Position numbers and translations under genes: made by a program. A DNA stretch of 64,000 nt from Patulibacter minatonensis DSM 18081 (lineage in GTDB: Bacteria > Actinomycetota > Thermoleophilia > Solirubrobacterales > Solirubrobacteraceae): assembly GCF_000519325.1 (NCBI RefSeq), contig NZ_KI912613.1:3739859-3803858 (forward strand), read 5' to 3'. Under the pieces are notes generated by a model. That model was not told the DNA's origin. It was given only the letters and a program-made list of their open reading frames with translations, and searched no databases. How positions within the stretch are numbered: position 1 is the first letter of the stretch; every line of letters begins with the position of its first letter. Below are positions 16,831 to 25,540 of the stretch, piece by piece.

Positions 16831-18611
16831 CGCTTCTTGCGGACGCGAGCGCCCGGTGCCACGTAGGACTTGCCCTCGGTCAGGGTGACCCGGCGACTCC
16901 GGATCCGGTCCCGGACGCTCACGACACCGCGGAACACGCGCACCCGCGTGGTCGCGTCGCACCGGTCCTCGACGAGCCACCGCGTCCCGACGACCGACGC
17001 CGTCGCCCGGGCACCGCGCGTCCGGAAGTCGCCCTTCCCGTCTCCCCACAGGCGGCGCCCGACCTTCGGGGCCTTCTTCTTCTTCGCCTTCTTGGCCGCG
17101 CGGTGGTGCGCCGCGGGTCCGGCCGCGCGCGTGGTGGCGGTGGAGCCCTCGACGACCCGGTCGCCGCAGGCCAGCGCCCCGGTCAGCCGGACCTCGGTGG
17201 CGGCCCCGGGGATGCGGGCCTGATGGATGATGAACCGGCCGTCCCAGAAGATCGCGGTGCGCGTGATGCCGCTGTCCGGCGCGGTCTCGGCGGTGATGCG
17301 GACCCGGCCCTTCGTGGCGTCGACCTCGGTGCCGTCGGGCAACGAGACGCCGCCCGTGGCGAGGTCCTGGAAGACCTTCTTCCCGGGCAGGCGGACGCGG
17401 ATCGTGCCGGAGACGACCTCGAGGATGGTCGAGCGCCCGGCGACCGGGGTCAGCGCGGGGGGCACCACGGGGGGCGGCGGCTCCTGCACCGTCGGCTGCG
17501 CGGTGCTGACGCGTCCGACGCGACCGTTCGCGCGGGTGTAGCGGAGGTCGCCATCGGTGCCCAGGATCAGGTCCGAGGCGGTGCCCGGGGGATCGGGCAG
17601 CGCGAGCCGGGTGGTCTCGCCGCCGGCGGTGATGCGGCCGATGGCCTGGCCCGCCTGGCCGCTGGCGACGAACCACAGCGCCCCGTCGTTGCCCGGCGCG
17701 ACGTCGCCCGGGGTCCCGATGCTCGCGGGGACGGGCAGCTCGATGATCAGGCCGTTGTCGCCGATCCGGCCGATCCGTCCCGTCCCGGGGGCGCTGAACC
17801 AGATGCGCTGGTCGGGGCCGACGACGATCCTGGACGGGGCGCCTCCGGGGGTCGGCAGCGTCAGCCGGGTGAACGTCGGGCCGTTCGGACCGGGGACGGC
17901 CCGGCCGATCGTGTTGGAGCCGGGCTCGGTGAACCACAGCGCGCCGTCGGCGCCCTGGACGATGTCGTCGGGGTTGCTGCCGTTGAAGTCCGTCGACCAC
18001 GTCGACACCTGGCCCCGGACCGCACCGGCGGTGACCTGGGCGTCGGTCGGCGCGGTGATCCGGCCGATCTGGCCCTGGTCGGGCCGCGTGAACCACATCG
18101 CGCCGTCGGGGCCGGCGGTGATGCCGAGCGTCCGGCCCGCGCCGCGGATCGCGTACCGCGTGACCACGCCGAGCGTGGTGATCCGGGCGATCCCGCCCTC
18201 CTGGATCGTGTACCAGAGGGCACCGTCCGGTCCGAGCGCGATCCGGTTCGGCGTCAGCGCCGGCGGCGACGCGGCGGTGGGGGTGGAGGCCACGTTGGCG
18301 CTGAACCCCTGGATGACGTTCGTCGCGCCGATCCGGCCGATGCGCCCGGCGCCCGGGTCGGTGAACCACGTGACGCCGTCCGGCGCCGGGGCGAGCGCCA
18401 GCGGCGTGGCGCCGGGCGTCGGATCGGTGATCTCGGTCGCGACCGCGGCGTAGGCGGCGGCGGGCAGGGCGAGCGCGAGCAGCGCGACGAGGAGCGCGGT
18501 CCATCGACGACGCCACCAGCGGGGGGACCGCTGCGCCGTGGGACGGCCCGGGTCGTCGGCCGTGCGCCCCGACCGGTCGGCGGACCGCCGCAGCACGCCG
18601 CGCGGCGTCAC
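16827..18611 (-). CDS. Secreted Vgb-type beta-propeller protein with FecR-like and C-terminal domain
   Basis: A 594-residue exported protein: basic N terminus, one hydrophobic signal/anchor (about 45-65), then about seven virginiamycin-B-lyase-like repeats of the form GALWFTEPGSNTIGRI. A FecR-like domain follows (about 390-470; ILEVVSGTIRVRLPGKK, then DGTEVDATKGRVRIT). After a lysine-rich linker there is a C-terminal module GDFRTRGARATASVVGTRW ... VARGVVSVRD-like strands. Lyase activity is doubtful; the repeats more likely bind a ligand. It starts with a GTG that overlaps the Crp stop (GTGA) and its own stop overlaps the cyclase start, so all three proteins come from one coupled mRNA. Confidence 0.82.
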   Translation of the reverse strand: MTPRGVLRRSADRSGRTADDPGRPTAQRSPRWWRRRWTALLVALLALALPAAAYAAVATEITDPTPGATPLALAPAPDGVTWFTDPGAGRIGRIGATNVIQGFSANVASTPTAASPPALTPNRIALGPDGALWYTIQEGGIARITTLGVVTRYAIRGAGRTLGITAGPDGAMWFTRPDQGQIGRITAPTDAQVTAGAVRGQVSTWSTDFNGSNPDDIVQGADGALWFTEPGSNTIGRAVPGPNGPTFTRLTLPTPGGAPSRIVVGPDQRIWFSAPGTGRIGRIGDNGLIIELPVPASIGTPGDVAPGNDGALWFVASGQAGQAIGRITAGGETTRLALPDPPGTASDLILGTDGDLRYTRANGRVGRVSTAQPTVQEPPPPVVPPALTPVAGRSTILEVVSGTIRVRLPGKKVFQDLATGGVSLPDGTEVDATKGRVRITAETAPDSGITRTAIFWDGRFIIHQARIPGAATEVRLTGALACGDRVVEGSTATTRAAGPAAHHRAAKKAKKKKAPKVGRRLWGDGKGDFRTRGARATASVVGTRWLVEDRCDATTRVRVFRGVVSVRDRIRSRRVTLTEGKSYVAPGARVRKKR

Positions 18612-19312
18612 GCGCCGGCCCTCCGCCGCAGCGCCTCGGGGTCGTGGCAGACGATGCTGCGCCGCGCCGTCGTCACCCAGCCGAGGTCGCGCATCTGGCT
18701 GAGCGCGCGGGCCGTCGACTCGCGGGACGCGCCGACCCAGCCGGCGAGGTCCTCCTGCGTGAGCGGCAGGTCGATCTTCGTGCCGCCACCCTCCTCGGGG
18801 ATCCCGAAGCGGTCGCACAGCTCGCCGATCCGCACGCTGAGGCGCCCGACGACGTCGTGCGCGGCGTGCTCGACGCGCTTGCCGTCGGCGTCGCGGAGCC
18901 GCTCGGCGAGGGTCCGCATGACGTAGAGCGCGGCGTCCGGCACGGTGGAGACGTAGCCGAGGAAGTCGGCCGGCGTGATCGCGAGGGCCTCGACGGCGTC
19001 GAGCGCGGTGATCGTCGCGGAGCGGACCTCGCCGTCGATCGCGGACTGCTCGCCGACGAGGTCGCCCGGTCCGCGCAGCGCGAGCATCACGTCGCGGCCC
19101 TCCGGGGTCACGCGCGTGAGCTTCACGTGCCCGCTGGTGATCACGAAGACGCGGTCACCGACCTGGCCGGTGTGGGCCAGCGCGCCGCCGCGTGGGAACC
19201 GGCGCGGCGTGGCCCGCCGGCGCAGTTCCTTGCGCTGCTCCTCGCCCAGCACGTCGAGGAACGTGGCGGCCTGCGTGGGGGCGGCTGATCGCACGGGGGG
19301 AACGGGGGGCAC
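18608..19312 (-). CDS. Crp/Fnr-family transcription regulator
   Basis: A 234-residue regulator with an N-terminal cyclic-nucleotide-binding fold (VFVITSGHVKLTRV, then LALRGPGDLVGEQSAIDGEVRSATITAL carrying the PGD and RSAT motifs of the phosphate-binding cassette) and a C-terminal winged helix (TQEDLAGWVGASRESTARAL). The RSAT pattern resembles true cAMP binders. A GTG at 19312 is chosen because a TACGCT box lies 8 bases upstream, as in a leaderless mRNA; the GTG at 19294 is an alternative. A longer open frame upstream is a shadow. It heads an operon with the propeller/FecR and cyclase genes. Confidence 0.9.
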   Translation of the reverse strand: MPPVPPVRSAAPTQAATFLDVLGEEQRKELRRRATPRRFPRGGALAHTGQVGDRVFVITSGHVKLTRVTPEGRDVMLALRGPGDLVGEQSAIDGEVRSATITALDAVEALAITPADFLGYVSTVPDAALYVMRTLAERLRDADGKRVEHAAHDVVGRLSVRIGELCDRFGIPEEGGGTKIDLPLTQEDLAGWVGASRESTARALSQMRDLGWVTTARRSIVCHDPEALRRRAGA

Positions 19313-19423
19313 GGTCGGGGAGCGTACCGCGCAGACGGGCGTCCCGACACGGGTTTCGGGGCCGGCACGCCCCAGCGGGACCGCGTCGGGACCCCGCACG
19401 GCACGCTGCGCCACCATGGGGCG

Positions 19424-20599
19424 GTGCGCGCCTCGACCCGCTCCGCCGTCCCGCCGTTCGCCGTCATGGAGATCCTGGACGCCGTCGAGCGCCGCCGGGA
19501 GACCGGGGCGCCGGTGTACTCCCTCTGCGCGGGGGAGCCCGGCGGTGGCGCCCCGGCCGACGTCCGCGACCGCGCCGCGGCGCTCCTCACGGGCGGTGCG
19601 CCGCTCGGCTACACGCCTTCGCTGGGCCTCCCGTCGCTGCGCCGGGCGATCGCCGGGCACTACGAGCGCTGGTACGGGCTCGACATCGACCCCGAGCGGG
19701 TCGCGATCACCACCGGCTCCTCGGGCGCGTTCGTCCTCGCGTTCCTGGCGGCCTTCGAGCCCGGCGACCGCGTCGCGCTGGCACGGCCGGGCTACCCGGC
19801 GTACCGGAACATCCTCACCGCGCTCGGCTGCGAGGTCGTCGAGCTGCCGTGCGGCGCCGGGGAGCGCTACCAGCCGACCCCGGAGCGGCTCGACGCCGAG
19901 GTCGCCGCGAACGGGCCGCTGGCCGGCCTCGTCCTCGCGTCGCCGGCCAACCCGACGGGCACGATGGTCGACGCCGCCGAGCTCCACGCGCTCGACGCCT
20001 GGTGCGCGGCGCACGACACCCGCCTGGTGAGCGACGAGATCTACCACGGGATCGTCGCCGGGACCCGCGAGCAGAGCTGCGCGTGGGCGCACGGCGACCG
20101 GTCGATCGTCGTGTCGTCGTTCTCGAAGTACTGGGGCATGACCGGCTGGCGGCTCGGCTGGGCGCTCCTGCCGGACGACCTCGCGGGGCCGGTCGACGCG
20201 CTGGCCGGCAACCTCGCGCTCTGCCCGCCGACCCTGGCCCAGCACGCGGCCGAGGCGGCGTTCACCGAGCGTTCCTACGCGGAGTGCGAGGCCGCGACCG
20301 CCCGCTACCGCGAGCACCGCGCCCTGCTGCTGGACCGCCTGCCGGCGCTCGGCTGGGGCACGACCGCGCCGGCCGACGGCGCGTTCTACCTCTACGCCGA
20401 CATCACCGACCGCATCCGCGAGGCGGGCGACGCCGACGCCGTCGCGTGGTGTGGCCGGCTGCTCACCGACACCGGCGTCGCGCTGACCCCCGGCACCGAC
20501 TTCGACGCGGTCGACGGCACGCAGTGGGTGCGGGTCTCCTACGCGACGGACACCGAGACCCTGACCGCGGGCCTCGAGCGGCTCGCGGCCTGGTCCTGA
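19424..20599 (+). CDS. Class I/II aminotransferase (aspartate aminotransferase-like)
   Basis: A 391-residue fold-type I PLP enzyme: SLCAGEPGGGAP at the N terminus, GYTPSLGLPSLRRAIA, ITTGSSGAFVLAF, SPANPTGTM, LVSDEIYHGIVAG and the Schiff-base motif SSFSKYWGMTGWRLGW. This pattern is typical of aspartate/aromatic aminotransferase subgroup I-gamma; the substrate is not determined. The start is a GTG at 19424 (the ATG at 19416 is out of frame); an internal ATG 14 codons later is an alternative. Divergent from crp and convergent with the DUF4272 gene, three bases apart. Confidence 0.9.
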   Translation: MRASTRSAVPPFAVMEILDAVERRRETGAPVYSLCAGEPGGGAPADVRDRAAALLTGGAPLGYTPSLGLPSLRRAIAGHYERWYGLDIDPERVAITTGSSGAFVLAFLAAFEPGDRVALARPGYPAYRNILTALGCEVVELPCGAGERYQPTPERLDAEVAANGPLAGLVLASPANPTGTMVDAAELHALDAWCAAHDTRLVSDEIYHGIVAGTREQSCAWAHGDRSIVVSSFSKYWGMTGWRLGWALLPDDLAGPVDALAGNLALCPPTLAQHAAEAAFTERSYAECEAATARYREHRALLLDRLPALGWGTTAPADGAFYLYADITDRIREAGDADAVAWCGRLLTDTGVALTPGTDFDAVDGTQWVRVSYATDTETLTAGLERLAAWS

Positions 20600-20602
20600 G
20601 GC

Positions 20603-21547
20603 TCAGCCGCGCTCGGCCCGGACGTCGAACTCGAGCTCGAGGTCGTCCCACGGCTCGCGCGTGAGGACCCACTCCAGAGCGCGGCGGCGCTCGGCGATCG
20701 CGCCGGGCACGACGTCGGGCGGCAGGGTCGTCGCCGCGCCGCGGAGCTCGAGCTCCTGGACGGCGCGCAGCGCGCAGGTGAGCACGTCCAGCCGGGCGAC
20801 GACCTCGGCGCGGGGCCGCAGCCGCAGGTCGTCGGCCGGGTCGCCCGCGGCGTCGGCGGGGCGCACGGGACGGAAGGTGTCGGGGTGGACGTCGCTGAAC
20901 CCGGTGGCCCCGAGCTCGGGGAGCAGGCCGAGCGCCCAGCCGAGCGCGTGGAGCCCCTCGACGCGGCGGCCGATCCAGGCGCGGTGCTGCTCGAGCTCGG
21001 CGTCGCCCTTCTCGCGCTTGGCGGCGAGCACGAGGAACGTGCGCTCCTGCGGCGTCAGCCACGGCAGCAGGCCGCGCTGCTGGGCGGAGCGGCCGACGGT
21101 CATGGCGCTCGCGCCGTGCACCACGTGCAGCACCGCCATCAGGGCGCGGACGCGGTCGACGGCGGCCTGCTCGTCGCGGCGCGCGCCCACGTAGAGCTCG
21201 AGCAGCAGCGGCACGCGCTCGGGCGACGGGGTCAGGCCGGCGTGGGCGAGGGTCGACAGCGTGCGGCGCCGGACGTCCTTCGCGTCGACGCCCTGGAGCG
21301 CCAGCGCGCGCTCGGTGAGCCGGCGCTCGAGCGCGTCGAGCTCGTCCGCGGCCGCGACGTCGTCGGGGTCCGACGATCCGCCGAGCAGGTCGGCCTGCGA
21401 GCGGAGCTCCTCGACGGCGGTGTCGAGCGCCTCCGGGTCGTCGGGCGACTCGCGCAGCACGGTGGTCGCGATGCAGGACCCGACGGCGGACGCGAAGTCC
21501 CGGACGAGCACGTCCTTGTCGGACCGGTGGGTGCGGAACCGCAGCAT
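20603..21547 (-). CDS. DUF4272-type protein of unknown function
   Basis: A 314-residue soluble helical protein. The ending AERRRALEWVLTREPWDDLELEFD matches the family signature in which ER-ALNWL is followed by WDDV near the C terminus, and LRPRAEVVARLDVLTCALRAVQE matches the adjacent helix. The function of the family is unknown. A GTG at 21583 would add 12 residues; the ATG at 21547 is preferred because the family domain starts after it. The gene lies downstream of a tRNA and its terminator-like hairpin. Confidence 0.72.
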   Translation of the reverse strand: MLRFRTHRSDKDVLVRDFASAVGSCIATTVLRESPDDPEALDTAVEELRSQADLLGGSSDPDDVAAADELDALERRLTERALALQGVDAKDVRRRTLSTLAHAGLTPSPERVPLLLELYVGARRDEQAAVDRVRALMAVLHVVHGASAMTVGRSAQQRGLLPWLTPQERTFLVLAAKREKGDAELEQHRAWIGRRVEGLHALGWALGLLPELGATGFSDVHPDTFRPVRPADAAGDPADDLRLRPRAEVVARLDVLTCALRAVQELELRGAATTLPPDVVPGAIAERRRALEWVLTREPWDDLELEFDVRAERG

Positions 21548-21608
21548 CGCGCGAACGTAGCCCCGGAGGGTCTCCTTCGCCACCGGTGACGGAGGTCCTG
21601 CAGAACGG

Positions 21609-21635
21609 CGAAAGGCCCGCGGTGCGGGCCTTTCG
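21609..21635 (-). terminator. Hairpin terminator after tRNA-Met
   Basis: CGAAAGGCCCGC and GCGGGCCTTTCG form a perfect 12-pair stem with a three-base loop, 4 bases past the tRNA 3' end. The closing CCTTTCG gives a short U-run on the tRNA strand. This is a typical intrinsic terminator for a stable RNA. Confidence 0.8.
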
Positions 21636-21639
21636 AGGA

Positions 21640-21713
21640 TGCCGGAGGAGGGACTTGAACCCCCGACACGCGGATTATGATTCCGCTGCTCTAACCGACT
21701 GAGCTACTCCGGC
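21640..21713 (-). tRNA. tRNA-Met (anticodon CAT)
   Basis: A 74-base cloverleaf on the minus strand: acceptor GCCGGAG/CTCCGGC, D arm with AGCTCAGTCGGTTAGAGC, anticodon stem GCGGA/TCCGC around ATCATAA (anticodon CAT), and T arm with GGTTCAAGTCC, discriminator A. CCA is not encoded. The 5' G:C pair rules out initiator tRNA. An elongator Met is most likely; Ile2 (CAT, lysidine-modified) cannot be fully excluded. Its first 10 bases overlap the end of the upstream PH-domain gene. Confidence 0.93.
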
Positions 21714-23269
21714 GGGGCGGCGAAGGATAGCGAGCCGTCGCGACGGACGGCGGGTGACGGTCGTCGGGACGTCCGGGCGCTCACGCGGCGCTGCAGGTCG
21801 TCGGCCGTCGCGGCGTCCAGATGACGGACCGCGCCGTGCCGTCCGGTGGCCAGGACGACGTCGAAGGTCGCGAGGTCCGCGCGGCGCTGGAACGGCTGGC
21901 TGCGCCGGTCGACGTGCTGGATCCGGCGGGCGAGGGCGAGCAGCGTCGTGCGGGCGAGGAGCTGGTGGCGGACGGCGAGGGTCTCGGGGCCGAGCGACCA
22001 GCCCGCGCCGCGCCAGCGGGCGTCGCCGATCGCGAGGCCGAGCAGCGGCGGGAGGAGCGCGGTGAGGTTCCACGCCCCGGGGAGGGCCAGCGCGAACACG
22101 GCCGGGACGAGCGACACCAGCACCGGCACGGTCCAGTAGCGGCGCCGGGCACGGGCCGGCGGGCGCTCCAGCTCGTCGACGGGCCAGGGGACCTCGGGCA
22201 GCATGCGGGTCAGCAGCGCCGGGAGCTCGCTGCGCCGGACGAGCGGGATCAGCGTGCGCGTGAGGTCGTCGTCGCCCCGGTAGCCCGCGACCTCGACCTG
22301 CACCGTCGCGTACCCGAGCGGCCGGCGCAGCAGGCCTTCGACGATGCGCACGCCGTGGATCCGGTCCAGCGCGATCGTCCCCGTCCGCTCGGTGAGGAGG
22401 CCGCGGCGGACGCGGAGGCGGCGGTCGTCGCGGACGACCTGGAACTCCGCGAACGCCAGCACGGTCGCGACGACCGACACCGTCGCGGCGGCGACGAGGC
22501 CGAGCAGGACGAGCACGACGACGGTGGTCGCGTCCGCGCCCGAGACCTCGTCGCCGACGCGGTCCCGCAGGCCGTCGGGCACGAGATCGCCGGCCTGGCT
22601 GAAGAGCGAGCCCACGAGCACGCCGACGAGCCCGAGCTGCGGCCCGGTGAGCGCGGCGATCACGAGCTCGCGGCCGCTCACCGCGTAGACCGGGTCGGGC
22701 TGCGGGGCGAACGGGGACGCGGGACGCGGGGCGGCCGTCGGAGGCGCGTGGCCCGCCGTCGCGTCGGGCGGGCCGCCGGTGAATGCCTCGTGCGGTCCGC
22801 CCTGCGCGACGCTCCCGTCGTCGTCGCGCTGCGTCCCGCCCGCGTGCCCGAGCGCCGCGCGGAGGCGCTCGGCCTCGTCGAAGGTCAGGGCGTCGAGCTT
22901 CAGCTCGGCGTGCTTGCCACCGCCGGCGGTCTGGACCTCGAGGGACACCAGGCCGAACGCCCGCTGGACGACGCCGCGGCTCGTGTCGAGCGCCGAGATC
23001 CTGGACGCGGGGACGACGCGCTCGCGCCGGGCGAGGATGCCGCTCCGGAGCCGCAGGCCCCCGTCGACGACCGCGTACCGCGTCGCGCGCCACTCGAGGA
23101 CCCGCAGGCCGATGACGACCACCGCGATCGCGACGGCCGCGGGGACGACCCACTCGCGCAGGCCGACCGCGATGCCGATCAGCGCCGGCACGAGGCCCCG
23201 CAGCACGGCCAGCGTCCGGGTCAGGACCCACGCGGGGTGCAGGCGGCGCTCGTCGACCTCAGAGGTCAT
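21704..23269 (-). CDS. PH-domain (YdbT-like) membrane protein
   Basis: A 521-residue membrane protein with repeated bPH2 domains between paired hydrophobic helices: RATRYAVVDGGLRLRSGIL, then VRDDRRLRVRRGLLTERTGTI and a third copy near WSLGPETLAVRHQLLARTT. A proline/alanine-rich linker (about 175-235) separates the first and second modules. This is the larger partner of the YdbS/YdbT pair, whose role in the envelope is poorly understood. It overlaps the YdbS-like gene by 11 bases. Its TAG stop falls inside the tRNA-Met gene. Confidence 0.85.
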   Translation of the reverse strand: MTSEVDERRLHPAWVLTRTLAVLRGLVPALIGIAVGLREWVVPAAVAIAVVVIGLRVLEWRATRYAVVDGGLRLRSGILARRERVVPASRISALDTSRGVVQRAFGLVSLEVQTAGGGKHAELKLDALTFDEAERLRAALGHAGGTQRDDDGSVAQGGPHEAFTGGPPDATAGHAPPTAAPRPASPFAPQPDPVYAVSGRELVIAALTGPQLGLVGVLVGSLFSQAGDLVPDGLRDRVGDEVSGADATTVVVLVLLGLVAAATVSVVATVLAFAEFQVVRDDRRLRVRRGLLTERTGTIALDRIHGVRIVEGLLRRPLGYATVQVEVAGYRGDDDLTRTLIPLVRRSELPALLTRMLPEVPWPVDELERPPARARRRYWTVPVLVSLVPAVFALALPGAWNLTALLPPLLGLAIGDARWRGAGWSLGPETLAVRHQLLARTTLLALARRIQHVDRRSQPFQRRADLATFDVVLATGRHGAVRHLDAATADDLQRRVSARTSRRPSPAVRRDGSLSFAAPPE

Positions 23270-23765
23270 CGGGCACCCGCGCCAGCACCGAGACCCGCGC
23301 GCGCAGCCGTTCGGCCTCGTCGTGGTCCAGCGCGGGGATCGTGACGGAGCCCGCGGCCGTGTGGAGCTCGATCTCGGCGAGGCCCATCCGGGTCGACAGC
23401 GGCCCGCGGTGCAGGTCGACGTGCTGGACCCGGACCATCGGCACCACCGTGCGCGTGATGACGACGAGGCCCTCGTGCAGGTCGACCTCCTCCTCGCCGA
23501 TCGCGTACCACCAGATCCGCCGGCGGACCGGCGGCACGACGACGACCACGGCCGCCGCGAGCACCCACGCGACCACCGCGCCGGCGACCGCGACACCGGT
23601 GGCGACGCCGGCCACGAAGAGCGCGACGGTGACGGCCGCCGCGACCGGCACGAGGACGGTCGCCAGCCGCACGCGCCAGTACGGGACGGCGCGCCGGGAG
23701 AGCTGCCGGCGACCGTCGTCGCCGGGCAGCGGCACGCCGTCGGCCGCGGGGGAGGACACCGACAT
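23259..23765 (-). CDS. PH-domain (YdbS-like) membrane protein
   Basis: A 168-residue protein with two transmembrane helices (about 35-80) followed by one bPH2 domain: WWYAIGEEEVDLHEGLVVIT, then VPMVRVQHVDLHRGPLSTR. The pairing with a longer multi-domain bPH2 protein matches the YdbS-YdbT arrangement. A TAGGGT box ends 6 bases before the ATG, consistent with leaderless transcription. Divergent from the formimidoyltransferase gene. Confidence 0.86.
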   Translation of the reverse strand: MSVSSPAADGVPLPGDDGRRQLSRRAVPYWRVRLATVLVPVAAAVTVALFVAGVATGVAVAGAVVAWVLAAAVVVVVPPVRRRIWWYAIGEEEVDLHEGLVVITRTVVPMVRVQHVDLHRGPLSTRMGLAEIELHTAAGSVTIPALDHDEAERLRARVSVLARVPDDL

Positions 23766-23855
23766 GCCCCGACCCTACGAGGTCGGCGGCCAGCGCCCGT
23801 CCCACGGGGTCCCACACGGTCGCCGCGGTCGGGCCGTCGGCTAGCGTCCGCCGGG

Positions 23856-24788
23856 ATGCCCGCCCCGCCCGTCCCGACGCTCCCCACCGACGCCGCCGAC
23901 CCGCGGCTCCTCGTCGCCGTGCCGAACGTCAGCGAGGGACGCGACCGGTCGGCGATCGAGGCCGTCGGGCGGGCGTACGGGATCTTCTCCGGCGCCCGCG
24001 TCCTCGACGTCCACAGCGACCCCGACCACCACCGGACCGTCCACACGGTCGCGGGGGTCGCCGGCGGCCTGTGCGACGCGCTCGTGGCCGGCGCGGAGGC
24101 AGCGATCGCCAACGTCGACCTGCGGACCCCCCGGGGGCTCCACCCGCACGTCGGGGCCCTCGACGTCTGCCCGGTCGTCTTCCTCGACGAGGCGCGGCGG
24201 GGCGCCGCGATCCTCGAGGCGCTCGCACTCGGCGACGCCCTCGGGCGCCTCGGGCTCCCCGTCTTCCTCTACGGCGACCTGGGCGACGGCCGCACCCGCG
24301 CCGAGCTGCGGCGGGGCGGGGTCGCGGCGCTCGCCGAGCGGATGGCGACGGACGGACTCCGCCCGGACTTCGGGCCCGCCGCGCCCCACCCGACGGCCGG
24401 CGCCGTGCTGGTCGCCGCGCGCCCGCCGCTCCTGGCGTTCAACGTCGAGCTCGCGGCGCCGGCGACCGTCGAGCACGCCCGGGCGATCGCCGCCGCGGTC
24501 CGCGAGGGCGGCGCGGACGGCCTGCCCGGCGTCCGCGCGATCGGGCTCGGACTCGAGCACGCCGAGGGTCTCGCGGCGGGTGGCGCGACCGTGGCGCAGG
24601 TCTCGTGCAACGTCGAGGACCACCGTCGGGTGCCGCTCGCCGAGCTGGTCCGCGTGATCGCGCGGCACGCGCCCGTGGCCGCCTGCGAGGTCGTCGGGCT
24701 CCCGCCCGCCGCGGCGTTCGACGGCTTCCCCGACCACCTCGTCGTCCGGCACCGCCGGACGATCGAGGAGGTCCTGGCGGTCGGCTAG
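23856..24788 (+). CDS. Glutamate formimidoyltransferase
   Basis: A 310-residue protein with the N-terminal and middle subdomains of formimidoyltransferase: LLVAVPNVSEGRDRSAIEAV, then DPDHHRTVHTVAG, LHPHVGALDVCPVVFL and LLAFNVELAAP. It should move the formimino group of N-formimino-glutamate to tetrahydrofolate in histidine breakdown, or act in folate repair. It lacks the cyclodeaminase half found in mammalian FTCD. No hut genes are adjacent. A TAGCGT box lies 8 bases before the ATG. Confidence 0.9.
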   Translation: MPAPPVPTLPTDAADPRLLVAVPNVSEGRDRSAIEAVGRAYGIFSGARVLDVHSDPDHHRTVHTVAGVAGGLCDALVAGAEAAIANVDLRTPRGLHPHVGALDVCPVVFLDEARRGAAILEALALGDALGRLGLPVFLYGDLGDGRTRAELRRGGVAALAERMATDGLRPDFGPAAPHPTAGAVLVAARPPLLAFNVELAAPATVEHARAIAAAVREGGADGLPGVRAIGLGLEHAEGLAAGGATVAQVSCNVEDHRRVPLAELVRVIARHAPVAACEVVGLPPAAAFDGFPDHLVVRHRRTIEEVLAVG

Positions 24789-24813
24789 CGCGTCGGATCG
24801 GGAGAGGTCGGTC

Positions 24814-24843
24814 CGCGCCGGGGCCGCGTCGGGCCCCGGCGCG
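24814..24843. terminator. Bidirectional hairpin terminator
   Basis: CGCGCCGGGGCC and GGCCCCGGCGCG form a perfect 12-pair stem with a six-base loop, between the convergent formimidoyltransferase and ferritin-like genes. Its placement suits termination from both sides. It has no U-run. Confidence 0.65.
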
Positions 24844-24852
24844 CCGCGGCCC

Positions 24853-25521
24853 TCAGCCCTGGACGATGAAGGGCTTGACGGCCACGAGGACGTCGGCCTG
24901 CTTCGACGCGACGTCGAACGCCTGCGGCGCCGGCGGCTTGTCGCGCTCGAGCCGGACGAGCGCCGCGTGCCGGGCCTCGACCTGGACGATCGAGCCGGCC
25001 GCCCCCAGGATCTTCTTCGTCTTGATCATCGGGGCGGCGCCGTTGTAGGCGCTGACCCCGGTGTCCTCGAGCGTGTTGGCCGTCTTCAGGAACGTCTTCT
25101 CGTCCGTCAGCGCCGAGTCGAAGTTGAACTTGGGGCGGGCGGCCTTGTCCCCGCCGAGCTGCTCGACCGCGGCCGTCAGCGCCTTCACGTGGGCCTCCTC
25201 GTCCTCCTGGATCTGCTCGACGAGCTTCTTCGTGTCGCTGCTCAGGCCGCTGACCTGCTTCAGCGCGCGCTCGTAGAACGTCGCCTCCAGGTACTCGAGG
25301 ACGAGCGCGAAGTTCAGGACGATGATGTCCTGGTCCTGGTTGCTCTCGGGGTCCTTGCTCTGCGCGAACGCGTTGCGGACGGCGGGCGAGACGGCGGAGG
25401 CGCCGTAGATGCCGCCGGTCACGAGGGCCGTCCGCAGCAGGAACGCGCTGCGGGTCGTGCCCTCGACCTCGATGCCGGCCAGCTCGCGGGACGGCTCGTC
25501 GGTGGTGATGAAGTGGTTCAT
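24853..25521 (-). CDS. Exported ferritin-like domain protein
   Basis: A 222-residue protein with a hydrophobic segment at 27-50 and a four-helix ferritin-like domain. Candidate diiron ligands are in LEYLEATFYE (Glu76, Glu79), EDEEAHVKAL and VEARHAALV. It belongs to the Ferritin_2 type common in Thermoleophilia; the role is not established and may be iron binding or oxidation at the envelope. The segment resembles a Tat signal but has no twin arginine. It lies 19 bases after a paralog that has a twin-arginine lipoprotein signal, so both are probably in one operon. Confidence 0.83.
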   Translation of the reverse strand: MNHFITTDEPSRELAGIEVEGTTRSAFLLRTALVTGGIYGASAVSPAVRNAFAQSKDPESNQDQDIIVLNFALVLEYLEATFYERALKQVSGLSSDTKKLVEQIQEDEEAHVKALTAAVEQLGGDKAARPKFNFDSALTDEKTFLKTANTLEDTGVSAYNGAAPMIKTKKILGAAGSIVQVEARHAALVRLERDKPPAPQAFDVASKQADVLVAVKPFIVQG

Positions 25522-25540
25522 GGGGAGTCTCCGGTCGGGC

